This document shows positions 46,884 to 55,525 of a stretch of 64,000 nucleotides of DNA, in pieces. Each line of letters begins with the position of its first letter. The first letter of the stretch is position 1. The stretch comes from Silicimonas sp. (lineage in GTDB: Bacteria; Pseudomonadota; Alphaproteobacteria; Rhodobacterales; Rhodobacteraceae). The position numbers were made by a program, and so were the translations under genes. Location of the stretch: positions 1 to 64,000 of the forward strand of contig JAJDZT010000044.1 in the NCBI GenBank assembly GCA_022824525.1, given 5' to 3'. Below the pieces are notes generated by a model. That model worked only from the letters and a program-made list of their open reading frames with translations, was not told where the DNA came from and did no database searches.

Positions 46884-48118
46884 ACCAGACCGCCCCCGAC
46901 ATTGCGAGCGCTGTTTCGGCGATCATTCGCGATGACCGGGGGCGATTGATGGCGGCGCTCATCCGCTCCCTCGGCAACTTCGATCTGGCGGAGGACGCGC
47001 TTCAGGACGCCGCCGAACGCGCCCTTACGCATTGGGCGCGCTCAGGCCTTCCCGAGAGACCAGACGCCTGGCTGCTGCAGGTGGCGCGTCGATCGGCAAT
47101 CGACCGGCTGCGCAAAACCAAGCGTCACAAGGCGGCGGAGCCGGAAGTAGCCCGGCTGATGGAGGAAGATGAGGCGGATCGGGCGGAGGAAACACCGGAA
47201 ATCCCCGATGAACGTCTGCGTCTCATATTCACGTGTTGCCACCCTGCTCTTGAAGAAAAAACGCGTGTCGCGCTCACGCTCCGCACGGTAGGTGGCCTGA
47301 CAACAAAAGAAATCGCGCACGCGTTCCTCGACAAGGAAGCGGCCATGGGACAGCGCTTGTCTCGCGCCAAAACAAAGATCGCCGCTGCAGGCATTCCGTT
47401 CAAAGTCCCGGAACGCCGGGACTGGGACGATCGTCTGAACGCCGTCCTGAGCGTGATCTACCTCATTTTCAACGAAGGTTGGACGGCTGGCCCGGGTGAA
47501 GAGCCCCTTCGTATCGGGCTTTGCCAGGAGGCAATCTGGCTCGGCCGCCTGCTGACAAGCCTTGCGCCGAACGAACCCGAGATCGAAGGACTTCTTGCCT
47601 TGATGCTGCTTGGACACGCCCGGCACGAAGCACGTTTCGACGCGTCAGGTGCGATGGTGCCACTAGACCACCAGAACCGCGCAGACTGGGATCAGGCCCT
47701 CATCGATGATGGCTTGGCGGTACTCGACCGGGCTGTCGCGCGGCGCTTGCCCGGCCCGTTCCAGATACAGGCCGCGATAAGCGCGCTTCACATACAGTCG
47801 GAACGCGCAGAAACTACCGACTGGCCGCAGATCCTGTTGCTCTACAACCGACTCTTCGCCCTGTCTCCCTCCCCGATTGTGGCTTTGAATCGCGCCGTGG
47901 CCTTGGCCGAGACAGGCGCACTGACCTGCGCGCTGCGGGAACTCAAAGCCCTCGAGAGCATGCTTGCAGAGTACCAGCCGTACCATGCGACACTGGCCGA
48001 CCTCGCGCGTCGGGACGATGACACCGAAACCGCACGCCACGCCTACCTTTCAGCCATCCGTTTGAGTCAAAATCCCGGCGAGATAGCATGGCTGGAAGAA
48101 CGGCTTGCCACTCTCTAA
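46880..48118 (+). CDS. ECF42-type RNA polymerase sigma factor
   Basis: A 412-residue sigma factor of group ECF42. Region 2 (about 15-80: FDLAEDALQDAAERALTHW, then WLLQVARRSAIDRLRK) binds the -10 element. Region 4 (about 110-170: TLRTVGGLTTKEIAHAFLDKEAAMGQRLSRAKTKI) binds the -35 element. A C-terminal TPR-like domain (180-412) is the mark of this group and replaces the anti-sigma factor in control. The partner YCII gene is upstream and coupled. Confidence 0.92.
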   Translation: MNQTAPDIASAVSAIIRDDRGRLMAALIRSLGNFDLAEDALQDAAERALTHWARSGLPERPDAWLLQVARRSAIDRLRKTKRHKAAEPEVARLMEEDEADRAEETPEIPDERLRLIFTCCHPALEEKTRVALTLRTVGGLTTKEIAHAFLDKEAAMGQRLSRAKTKIAAAGIPFKVPERRDWDDRLNAVLSVIYLIFNEGWTAGPGEEPLRIGLCQEAIWLGRLLTSLAPNEPEIEGLLALMLLGHARHEARFDASGAMVPLDHQNRADWDQALIDDGLAVLDRAVARRLPGPFQIQAAISALHIQSERAETTDWPQILLLYNRLFALSPSPIVALNRAVALAETGALTCALRELKALESMLAEYQPYHATLADLARRDDDTETARHAYLSAIRLSQNPGEIAWLEERLATL

Positions 48119-48621
48119 AGCGTCCGCTGCATGTGGATCGCTGGAAAATCTATTCCTGCGCGCAAGTTCAGCGTGATCGGCCCAACAGTTTCGAAACCGC
48201 AAGCTGCGTAGAAGGGTTCCGCCATGAGTGTCGAAAGGCACTCCAAGCGCCGAATACCCGCTTCCCGGGCAGACGAAAGCACCCGCGTCATCAGTTTGCG
48301 TCCGATCCCGCGCCGTACCCTGCTGTGGTCAGTCGCCACGTGACGAATGTTGCCTACACCTGAGCGCCCGGGCCCGGCGCCGCCCGGCAATGCACGTGTC
48401 CAGCCGCCGGCACCCACAATCTCCTCGCCGTCAATCACCACGAAATACGTCCCCGACGCCAGAAGCCGCGGTTGGGCCTTCGAGATAAGCGGGATCGCCG
48501 TCACCAGAATTGACGGCGGATAAGCGTCTTTCAGCAGGGCCGGATAAGAGCGGCCAAGCAACGCATCAACGCCGGCGAGGTCGGCCTGAGTTGCAGGTCT
48601 GACAATAAGCGTTTCGGTCAT
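48115..48621 (-). CDS. GNAT-family N-acetyltransferase
   Basis: A 168-residue acetyltransferase. The acetyl-CoA loop is in RVRRGIGRKLMTRVL near 103-117, and the C-terminal YAACGFETVG near 138. Substrate unknown. A TTG two codons upstream (48627) is possible, but the ATG at 48621 is preferred. The 3' end overlaps the sigma factor gene by 4 bases. Confidence 0.82.
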   Translation of the reverse strand: MTETLIVRPATQADLAGVDALLGRSYPALLKDAYPPSILVTAIPLISKAQPRLLASGTYFVVIDGEEIVGAGGWTRALPGGAGPGRSGVGNIRHVATDHSRVRRGIGRKLMTRVLSSAREAGIRRLECLSTLMAEPFYAACGFETVGPITLNLRAGIDFPAIHMQRTL

Positions 48622-48655
48622 GGTCAATCACATGGGTCCGTTTGAGCAGATAACA

Positions 48656-48683
48656 ACGAAAAAGGCCGCGCTACTGCGCGGCC
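48656..48683 (-). terminator. Intrinsic terminator of rpmG
   Basis: On the minus strand an 8-base stem GGCCGCGC/GCGCGGCC with an AGTA loop is followed by TTTTTCG. It lies 26 bases after the rpmG stop. Confidence 0.85.
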
Positions 48684-48709
48684 TTCGTCCAATTTCCTGT
48701 CAGGCGATC

Positions 48710-48877
48710 TTACTTGATCTTGCCTTCCTTGTATTCGACATGCTTGCGCGCAACCGGGTCATACTTACGCACCACCATCTTCTCGGTCATGGTGCGCGCA
48801 TTTTTCTTGGTCACATAGAAGTGGCCGGTGTCAGCGGTCGAATTCAGACGAATCTTGATCGTCGTTGGCTTCGCCAT
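48710..48877 (-). CDS. rpmG: 50S ribosomal protein L33
   Basis: A 55-residue ribosomal protein, found by reading the minus strand because it is shorter than usual gene-size limits. The product begins [18 protein letters not shown] and ends [17 protein letters not shown], a typical proteobacterial L33 without zinc-binding cysteines. A GAGAAAC site precedes the ATG, and a strong terminator follows. Confidence 0.95.
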   Translation of the reverse strand: MAKPTTIKIRLNSTADTGHFYVTKKNARTMTEKMVVRKYDPVARKHVEYKEGKIK

Positions 48878-48980
48878 GGTGTTTCTCCTATCTGGCCGGC
48901 GCCCCGAATAGGCGGAGGCCCGAAAATCCTGAAGCCCGCCTTCTAAAGGTTACGCCCGACCTGTCAAGGCCGAAACGGCC

Positions 48981-49679
48981 TCAGGATATGCCCATTGCGC
49001 TGTGAACACGCTCCCTTGTGGCGTCGGACAGCCCCAGGCCATTCGCAAGTGTGTTGAGATAGTCGGCCTCCTTCAGACTGTCGACCCGGATGGTCATTAT
49101 CGCGGCCGCATAGACCTGAGCTGCCATCTGCTGCGAGGTGTCGTTTGCCAGCGCCATCGCGTCGACCGGAGCATCCAGTTGCGCTTCGATGAAGGCGCGT
49201 TCCGCCGGGTCGATGTCGCCCAGATGCTCCATGATCTTGGCGCGTTCGTCGGCATCGATCTCCCCATCTGCCTTGGCAGCCTGAATCATGGCCCGGATCA
49301 TCAGCTTGGCATTTTCCTCCATCGTGTCGGTCGCCGCCGTGGTGCCGGTCAGACTGTCGATGAGAGCACTTGTCTGTTCCGCTCCACCGGCCATACCTCC
49401 GCCGAGCGCCGCCATCAGGCCACCCATGCCCGCCATGGCGCTTGCGCCCGCAGCCTCTCCCTGCCCCATAAACTGGTCGCGCATCGATTTGAGCTGGTCG
49501 GTCGGGAGGCCCATTTTCTCCATCATATCAAAGGCCTGATCGCTCATCTGGGCAAGCTGCGGATTGTTCCGCATCGCGTCCTTGACCCCGGGCATACCGC
49601 CCAAGTCCTTGTATTTCTCATGCCCTTTCGCAGCGGCGAACCCGACGGCGAGGGTGGCCAGTGTTTTGACAAAACTCAT
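48981..49679 (-). CDS. TerB/DUF533-like protein
   Basis: A 232-residue protein with a hydrophobic N-terminus (LATLAVGFAAAKGH), a glycine- and methionine-rich middle (GASAMAGMGGLMAALGGGMAGGA near 80-100) and a C-terminal TerB/DUF533 helical domain (LMIRAMIQAAKADGEIDADERAKIMEHL near 126). The domain is widespread, and the link to tellurite resistance does not follow from it. The bipartite element lies about 142 bases upstream in the same orientation. Confidence 0.78.
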   Translation of the reverse strand: MSFVKTLATLAVGFAAAKGHEKYKDLGGMPGVKDAMRNNPQLAQMSDQAFDMMEKMGLPTDQLKSMRDQFMGQGEAAGASAMAGMGGLMAALGGGMAGGAEQTSALIDSLTGTTAATDTMEENAKLMIRAMIQAAKADGEIDADERAKIMEHLGDIDPAERAFIEAQLDAPVDAMALANDTSQQMAAQVYAAAIMTIRVDSLKEADYLNTLANGLGLSDATRERVHSAMGIS

Positions 49680-50240
49680 TTTGAAACGCTCCCTGTGGCA
49701 AATGCCTTATGGAGTGAGGCTGCACCATTCTCCGACAAACCGCAAACGGCGAGGAATGCTCACGAGCGGAAAGCTGAACGCACCGAACCGCGCAGTTGGA
49801 GGCACGCAACGGCCAAGCCGGGTTAATGCAGGAAAACAAGGCGAATGGGGCGAAACCGCCACGTCAGTATCACGTCGGTGCCTGCGTCGGTATTGCGTCG
49901 GTGCAGGGAACCGAGACCCGATCCCAGAGGCGCCGAGCGGCAGGGTGTATTAATGTGTGTTGAGGTTTGGTTAATGTCAGCTTTCGAGCCCAAAGTGTAA
50001 GATGCTGTGCGATACACAAATGATCGAAAAAAGTACAAAGGCGACAACAACGCTGTAAAGGACCGCCCCGAGTAGTCTTTGATCGGCCTGCCCAGATGCT
50101 GAGTTTTGGCCCGCCAAAATGCGCATTCGCTGAGAGCGCCAATTCTGAATATCGCCCACTTCGCAGAATGCGAATAAGCCTCATTCGGCGAGTGTTTGAA
50201 TCACTATCTCGCACTCGCTGCTATGCGGTCGCGACCTGGC
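49680..50240. other. Intergenic region between TerB-like and dienelactone hydrolase genes
   Basis: These 561 bases contain the bipartite element (49821-49903) and no gene I can support. A minus-strand frame at 49977-50159 would encode a 60-residue peptide with one hydrophobic helix (GAVLYSVVVAFVLFSIICVSH), but it lacks a ribosome site. Two TTAA motifs near 49951 and 49973 are 17 bases apart and so do not form a CtrA site. Confidence 0.45.
49821..49903 (-). repeat. Bipartite dispersed element, copy 2 (upstream of the TerB-like gene)
   Basis: On the minus strand it reads CACCGACGCAAT, ACCGACGCAGG, CACCGACGTGATA and CTGACG, then GGCGGTTTCG, and ends with CCTTGTTTTCCTGCATTA and ACC. It matches the element at 16481-16562 in order, spacing and orientation to the downstream gene. 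It ends 141 bases before the TerB-like start. Confidence 0.7.
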
Positions 50241-51155
50241 TCAGCCGGCGAGGTAAGTGCGGAACCAAGCAATCATTCGCCGTTCCGCGAGCTTGGCTGC
50301 CTCTTCGTCGTAGCGCGGAGTGGTATCATTGTGAAACCCGTGATTGACGCCCGGATAAATGTGGGCTTCATAACGCTTGTCGTTTTCTTCAAGAGCTTTT
50401 TGAAACTCGGGCCACATTGCGTTGATCCGCTGGTCGAGTGCGGCAAGCTGAATCATAAGCGGTGCTTCTACTTGGGCTACTTGTGCGCTGTCAGGCGCAG
50501 CGCCATAAAACGGAACACCTGCCGCCATCTCGGGATAGGCAACGGCCAGTTTTGATACCACTCCACCCCCATAGCAGAAACCGGTGGCGCCCACCTTTCC
50601 ATTTGTGCCCTCGATCGCTTGAAGATACTCGAATCCAGCAAAGAAATCGTTCAGCAATGCGTCTCGATCGAGGCTCCGCTGCATTTCGCGACCCTCGTCA
50701 TCACTCCCGGGATAGCCGCCGAGCGATGAGAGGCCGTCGGGGCCCATAGCTACAAAGCCTGCCTTGCCCAATCGGCGAACAACATCTCTGATGTAAGGGT
50801 TGAGCCCTCGGTTCTCGTGGATGACCAGAACGACAGCGGGCGGGCGATCAGGGTTTATCTCGGCAGGACGGACGAGATAGGCAGTTATTTCGCCGGTGCC
50901 ATTTGGGCTTTCATAGACAATGTCCTCGCCCTGGATGTCCGGATCATCTTCCGAAACTTGCTGGGCCAAAGCATAATTGGGCGCCAAGGTGCCCAGAATA
51001 ACAGCCGCCGTCAGGCCACCGACAGCCCATTTTCCGGCGCGATCCAGGAACTCACGCTTCGAGATATTCCCGTGAACATAGTAATCGTAAAGATCGAGCA
51101 GTTCCTGGTCGAAGTCAGCCGCGGTCAAACGGCGCGAAGGTGATTGATTGGTCAT
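50241..51155 (-). CDS. Dienelactone hydrolase family protein, exported
   Basis: A 304-residue alpha/beta hydrolase with the DLH catalytic set: nucleophile Cys in GATGFCYGGG, Asp in LAALDQRIN and His in NHGFHND. An N-terminal region with SKREFLDRAGKWAVGGLTAAVI (about 36-60) looks like a Tat-type or membrane-anchor signal, so the enzyme is probably periplasmic. The substrate is unknown, perhaps lactones or esters. The ATG at 51155 is preferred over 51194 from the family start and a GGGAAA site. Confidence 0.85.
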   Translation of the reverse strand: MTNQSPSRRLTAADFDQELLDLYDYYVHGNISKREFLDRAGKWAVGGLTAAVILGTLAPNYALAQQVSEDDPDIQGEDIVYESPNGTGEITAYLVRPAEINPDRPPAVVLVIHENRGLNPYIRDVVRRLGKAGFVAMGPDGLSSLGGYPGSDDEGREMQRSLDRDALLNDFFAGFEYLQAIEGTNGKVGATGFCYGGGVVSKLAVAYPEMAAGVPFYGAAPDSAQVAQVEAPLMIQLAALDQRINAMWPEFQKALEENDKRYEAHIYPGVNHGFHNDTTPRYDEEAAKLAERRMIAWFRTYLAG

Positions 51156-51281
51156 GTCGTGTTTCCCTGATGGATCGCAAGAGTTTCCACACAAAATGTT
51201 CCCTGACTAACGAATTCTCATGCCGCGGCGACCGGCTGACGCGTAGTGGGCTCACTCAAATTTTGCCGCAACCAAAAGTTA

Positions 51282-52034
51282 CTATCGCTTGGCTGCATAG
51301 TATGAGACGCGACGCTCCAAATACGCCAGGAACTCCGATATCGTGAACGCCAAGGCAAACAGAACAATCAGAACCGCCCAAAAGTGCCCCATTAAGAAGT
51401 TGGCGGAATAAAGCTCGAACAAAGCTCCAAAGCCGACTATCGAAATCAGAAGTTGACCAATGATGACACCCTTCACGGCCCGGATGATGCCAATTCGAAC
51501 GCCGCCCAATATCTCGGGAAGCGCCGCCCAGAAGTAGATCTTGAAGAACGCATCCACAGGCGAGGCGCCAAAGCTATGCGCCATCTCAACGAGTGAGCGG
51601 TTGATCTGTTTGACCCCTGCTCGGGAGTTCAGAATGATGATCCAGATTGCGAACAAGGTTGTCGTGATGATGATCGCTTTCATGCCGAAACCGAACAACA
51701 CCATCAGGACCGGAACCAGCGCCGTCAGAGGTGCGCTCAGAAACACATTAACCCATGGCAACAGCAGTTCGTCCAACAGGCGGTTCTTGCCCATCAGAAT
51801 GCCCGTCGGAATGCCGATCACGATGGCAAAGAACACGCCTGCGATGAAGGCATAGGCCGTCTCATACAGAGCCTTCTGAAAGGCAGCCGTCTGGATCACT
51901 TCGATCAGCGTTCCGACGACTTCCGACAATGGCGGAATGAAGAAGGTCAGGCCCGCCTGACCTACGATCTCCCACAAGAGCCCCCAGATGATGAGAGACG
52001 ACATACCCGGCAGGCGATATCCAAATAGCGTCAT
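51282..52034 (-). CDS. ABC transporter permease, SsuC/TauC type (second permease)
   Basis: A 250-residue membrane subunit with six helices and the EAA loop (EMAHSFGASPVDAFFKIYFWAALPEILGGVRIG near 155). It is the last gene of the operon gntR-binding protein-permease-ATPase-permease. It starts 3 bases after the ATPase stop. The presence of two distinct permease genes is a little unusual for this transporter class and suggests a heterodimer. Confidence 0.87.
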   Translation of the reverse strand: MTLFGYRLPGMSSLIIWGLLWEIVGQAGLTFFIPPLSEVVGTLIEVIQTAAFQKALYETAYAFIAGVFFAIVIGIPTGILMGKNRLLDELLLPWVNVFLSAPLTALVPVLMVLFGFGMKAIIITTTLFAIWIIILNSRAGVKQINRSLVEMAHSFGASPVDAFFKIYFWAALPEILGGVRIGIIRAVKGVIIGQLLISIVGFGALFELYSANFLMGHFWAVLIVLFALAFTISEFLAYLERRVSYYAAKR

Positions 52035-52037
52035 GGT

Positions 52038-52835
52038 CTATTCCACATAAGTTCTGAGCGAAGCCCAGATCTGATCGACGATGTCCAGATATTCCGGGTC
52101 GCGACGAATGTTGTCGGCCCCCTTCTCACGGAAACCCGAGGGACGGATAATCTCGTGCACACGGCTTGGGCGCGGCAAGAGAATGGCGATCTGGTCCGAG
52201 ACATAGACCGCTTCCTCGATCGAGTGGGTAACGAAGATGAAGGTCTTGTTTTCGTTCTGGACAAGGCCCAGCAGGTCTTCCTGAAACTTGCGCCGCGTTT
52301 GTTCGTCAACGGCCGAGAAGGGCTCGTCCATCAGTAGCACTTCGGCGTCGACCGATAGGGCGCGCGCCAGTCCGACGCGCTGGCGCATGCCGCCTGAGAG
52401 CTCGTGCGGATAGGCGTTTTCGAAACCGCCAAGTCCGACCTCCTTGATATAGCGTGCAGCGATATCCTCGCGTTCGGACTTGGCGACACCCCGCATTTCG
52501 AGTCCGAAGGACACGTTCCGGATGACGCTGGCCCAGGGCAGCAAGGCAAAGTCCTGAAAGACAAAAGCACGATCCGGCCCGGGGCCAGTGACCGTTTTGC
52601 CGTTGACTTCAACTTCCCCCGAAGTCGGCTCCAGTAGCCCAGCGATGATTTTCAGAAGCGTGGTCTTGCCACACCCAGACGGTCCAAGAAGCGATATCAG
52701 TTGGCCGCGCGGGAACTCGAGCGACAAGTCTCGCAACGCTTCAACCTCGCCGTAGTTCTTCGAAATGTTCCGTGTGGAGACCGCACTTTCGGGTACAGTG
52801 TCCACAACGACCGTCTTAGTCTGAGACATATCCAC
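52038..52835 (-). CDS. ABC transporter ATP-binding protein, SsuB/TauB type
   Basis: A 265-residue ATPase of the nitrate/sulfonate/taurine class. It has Walker A GPSGCGKTT near 52, signature LSGGMRQR near 145, Walker B VLLMDEPFSAVDEQTR near 165 and the His of FVTHSIEEAVYVSD. The start is GTG at 52835 with an AAGGA site; the ATG two codons later is an alternative. The start overlaps the upstream permease by 20 bases. Confidence 0.9.
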   Translation of the reverse strand: MDMSQTKTVVVDTVPESAVSTRNISKNYGEVEALRDLSLEFPRGQLISLLGPSGCGKTTLLKIIAGLLEPTSGEVEVNGKTVTGPGPDRAFVFQDFALLPWASVIRNVSFGLEMRGVAKSEREDIAARYIKEVGLGGFENAYPHELSGGMRQRVGLARALSVDAEVLLMDEPFSAVDEQTRRKFQEDLLGLVQNENKTFIFVTHSIEEAVYVSDQIAILLPRPSRVHEIIRPSGFREKGADNIRRDPEYLDIVDQIWASLRTYVE

Positions 52836-53643
52836 GTTGATTTCCTTTGAAGAGAACGGCTTCGGTTTTTTCCAGCAGGTTCAGGAACAGAACCGCCAGG
52901 AGAATGATCGAAAAGATGGCGGCGTACATGCTGGGATAGTCGGCAATTGAACGACTGTAGGTGATGATGTCGCCGACGCCCGTCGGCGTGATTTTTAACT
53001 CGGCAAGGATCGCGCCAATGAACCCGGCTGAAATGCCTAGACGGAGACCTGCAAAGATCACTGGCGAGGCGGCGGGGATAATAATCTTGAGAATGATGGA
53101 CAGATCAGAGGCCAGAAAGGCCTTCCCCATTTCTTTCATCGACTCCGGCGTATTGCGCACAGCGCCTGCAGTGTTCAGCACGATCACCGGCATGGCCATG
53201 ATGCAGACCACTAGAACCTTCGACGTCAGGCCGATGCCGTAGGCGAGCACAAGCAACGGTATTAAAGCCGCCAAGGGCGCGGCTTGCATCACGATGAAAA
53301 TGGGTGAGAACAACCAGTCGAAGAAGTCACTCAAACCCACCCAAAGGCCGATTGCAATCCCGAGTACAGCCGAGATTGCGACACCTACGGCCAAGGGTTG
53401 AAGTGTCTCCGCGTATGCCGTCCAGAGTGTACCGTCCACCGCCATCCGGAATAGGGCACCCATCGATTCAAGGAACGTTGGAAAGGCGAGACTCACGGGG
53501 ACGCGTCCCGCGATCTCCCAGGCGCCAAAGAGGATCAGTGCCGAGACAATCTTGAGAACGAGCGCCCGCGACGGCAGTGGGCGCTTCGTTCCGGGGGCAC
53601 CAAACGGTGCACCCGGTACTGCTGTTGGTTCAGCGTTCGTCAT
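52816..53643 (-). CDS. ABC transporter permease, SsuC/TauC type (first permease)
   Basis: A 275-residue permease with a short proline- and glycine-rich N-terminus (NAEPTAVPGAPFGAPGTKRP) and six helices. The EAA-type loop is MGKAFLASDLSIILKIIIPAASPVIFAGLRLGIS. The ATG at 53643 overlaps the stop of the binding-protein gene (ATGA). The open frame extends further upstream inside that gene but is not likely to be used. Confidence 0.87.
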   Translation of the reverse strand: MTNAEPTAVPGAPFGAPGTKRPLPSRALVLKIVSALILFGAWEIAGRVPVSLAFPTFLESMGALFRMAVDGTLWTAYAETLQPLAVGVAISAVLGIAIGLWVGLSDFFDWLFSPIFIVMQAAPLAALIPLLVLAYGIGLTSKVLVVCIMAMPVIVLNTAGAVRNTPESMKEMGKAFLASDLSIILKIIIPAASPVIFAGLRLGISAGFIGAILAELKITPTGVGDIITYSRSIADYPSMYAAIFSIILLAVLFLNLLEKTEAVLFKGNQRGYVSD

Positions 53644-54605
53644 TTCATCGCCGCGTCGAGAGGCGCAAGGTACCAGAAGTCCTCGATGTTCAACTCGTCT
53701 GGGCTGCCATCCAGTTGGCCGGCAGCCGAGTACCACTCCATATCGGCCTTGGCAGCCACGCGACCACCCCCATCAGGTGAGTAGAGGCCTGCTTCGACGG
53801 CGTCGGAGTAGAAGCCATCAAGCTCTGCCAGAATTTCTTCGGGAAGCTGTCCGATTGGCCCGTCCGGATTGGTCTCACGCCGGATGATGGTTGGATCATC
53901 GTGCATATCGGTATAGGTGCTGACCAGCGCGTTGATGAAGATCTGAACGTCGTCGGCGTTGTTTTGGATCCAGTCGAGGTTACCGAAAAGCGCTTCATCG
54001 CTGGCTTCCACATCAAACATTTCGAGCACGTTGAAGTTTGACCCGGCTTCGCTGCGCATCAGCTTGTTTTTGTTCGACAAATCGATGATCGTCGCGTCTG
54101 CCCGCCCGCCAAGAAGAGCCGCAACACGGTTCGACGAACCCGGCACATAGGATCGTTCGCCAAACTCCATGCCGAGCTTGCTTTCGATGACATTGGCAAT
54201 CGAGTCCGTGCCGCCGCCGCGCGAGTGCAACAGGATCGGTTCGCCATTCAAGTCTTCCAGCTTGCTGTACGTCTTCGTCGTTACCGGGAAGAACTTCAGC
54301 TTTGATAGCTGAAACAGAATGCGGATCGGCGCTTTCGAACGCTGCATGGCGGCATACGGCGTTCCAAAGCCGATGTCCATCTGGCCGCTGAGCACCGCTT
54401 GAATAGCAAGTTCTTCGTCCGAAAATGCCGTCCACTCGTAGTCGAGTCCGTTGGCCTTTGCACGTTCCAGCGCGACGAAGAAGGCGGCCAGTTCATCCGA
54501 TGGTGTTTCGGCGAGAGCGATCCGGATCTTCTCAGCTGTTGCGGCTGTTGCACTCAGCCCCAGCGCCAGAACCGCAACCGCGGTTTTCTTCAACAGGTGT
54601 TTCAT
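53640..54605 (-). CDS. ABC transporter substrate-binding protein, NMT1/SsuA type
   Basis: A 321-residue periplasmic protein with a signal peptide (1-24, ATAATA-EK). It has the periplasmic-binding type II fold: IRIALAETPSDELAAFFVALERAKANGL, AIQAVLSGQMDIGFGTPYAAM, then ALLGGRADATIIDLSNKNKL. The ligand is unknown. The class binds nitrate, sulfonates, thiamine or pyrimidine precursors and aromatic acids. A GGAGGA site precedes the ATG at 54605. Confidence 0.87.
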   Translation of the reverse strand: MKHLLKKTAVAVLALGLSATAATAEKIRIALAETPSDELAAFFVALERAKANGLDYEWTAFSDEELAIQAVLSGQMDIGFGTPYAAMQRSKAPIRILFQLSKLKFFPVTTKTYSKLEDLNGEPILLHSRGGGTDSIANVIESKLGMEFGERSYVPGSSNRVAALLGGRADATIIDLSNKNKLMRSEAGSNFNVLEMFDVEASDEALFGNLDWIQNNADDVQIFINALVSTYTDMHDDPTIIRRETNPDGPIGQLPEEILAELDGFYSDAVEAGLYSPDGGGRVAAKADMEWYSAAGQLDGSPDELNIEDFWYLAPLDAAMK

Positions 54606-54672
54606 TTCTATCCTCCCTTTGGACTTTCCAGTGGCGCGGCCCGTGTGTTGGCACATCTTTTGCCGCTCTGTC

Positions 54673-55359
54673 TCAGGTCTCCTCAAACAATCGCGCAGAA
54701 ACGGAACTTAGGTGTGTTCGCATCGCAGCCTGCGCCGCAACTGGATCGCGCGCCACGATTGCGGCAACGATCTCGTCGTGCTCGGCAAAGCTCGTGTGGC
54801 TGCGGGGCGGTCGTTCTGAATGACGGATAACTGTGTTCCACGCGACCGCACGCCGAACCTGGTTCAATTGATCGAACAGAGACAGCAAGAGGACGTTCCC
54901 CGTCGCCTCGGCAATCGCGCGATGGAACAAATCGTCCTGAGCCTCATAATCGTCCCAGTTCAACGCTTCGACCGCACGCTCCTTGGATCGATGCAGTTGA
55001 CCGACCGCTTCCTCCGAAGCATTGATTGCTGCTTCCCGCGAGATCGCCGGTTCCAAAGCAAGGCGCGCGCGCATCAGTTGAACGGGTGTCACTTGTTGTG
55101 ACAACTCCGACAAGCTTGGTGCCCCCAGCTCCCCGCCTTTTGCAGCAACAAAGGTGCCCTTGCCGACGTGCCGCCAGATCGCCCCCTCATTCTCCAATGC
55201 TTCGAGAGCACGTCGCAATGTGTTCCGTGTCATTCCAAGGCTGACGATCAACTCGCGCTCGGCCGGAAGGCGGTCACCCGGAGAGTATCCGCCTGCACGA
55301 ATGAAATCCGTCAGAGCGTCGATGGCGTCTTCGCGGTCAAATCGCTCAAGCTTGGTCAA
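54673..55359 (-). CDS. GntR-family regulator with FCD domain
   Basis: A 228-residue repressor-type regulator. The winged helix (about 10-75) has GDRLPAERELIVSLGMTRNTLRRALEALENEGAI. The FCD domain (about 95-220) has metal- or ligand-binding residues, for example DDLFHRAIAEATGN and a late SFAEHDEIVAAI with the conserved H. It stands between the ABC operon and the divergent FAH-family gene and probably controls both. The start is taken as TTG at 55359, with a weak GAAG site. Confidence 0.85.
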   Translation of the reverse strand: MTKLERFDREDAIDALTDFIRAGGYSPGDRLPAERELIVSLGMTRNTLRRALEALENEGAIWRHVGKGTFVAAKGGELGAPSLSELSQQVTPVQLMRARLALEPAISREAAINASEEAVGQLHRSKERAVEALNWDDYEAQDDLFHRAIAEATGNVLLLSLFDQLNQVRRAVAWNTVIRHSERPPRSHTSFAEHDEIVAAIVARDPVAAQAAMRTHLSSVSARLFEET

Positions 55360-55525
55360 GTCTTCTACCAGATTGGTTGATCAATATTGATATTGGTTCG
55401 GATTAACGCGTGATTCTTTGAATCAATCAACACATTTATTTTGATATGTCTGATTGGTTGCGATTGATCTGGGCGTCACGGCGCGCTAGTGACTCCTAAA
55501 GAACACCGTACGGGAAGAGGAACCA
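55360..55525. promoter_or_regulatory. Divergent promoter region of gntR and the FAH-family gene
   Basis: This AT-rich gap contains the palindrome TTGATCAA (55377-55384), a GATTC-TTT-GAATC inverted repeat (55412-55424) and a direct repeat GATTGGTTG (55371 and 55452). Several TTGAT/ATCAA half sites suggest operators for the adjacent GntR protein. Confidence 0.5.

Noticed and set aside
48981-49679. Tellurite resistance gene
   Set aside because: Only a TerB/DUF533-like helical domain is present. No other ter genes are nearby.
49951-49976. Pair of TTAA motifs as a CtrA site
   Set aside because: The spacing is 17 bases rather than the 7 required for the CtrA full site.
49977-50159. Possible 60-residue membrane peptide on the minus strand
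   Set aside because: One hydrophobic stretch only, no ribosome site and no conserved neighbour. Kept as a note in the intergenic entry.
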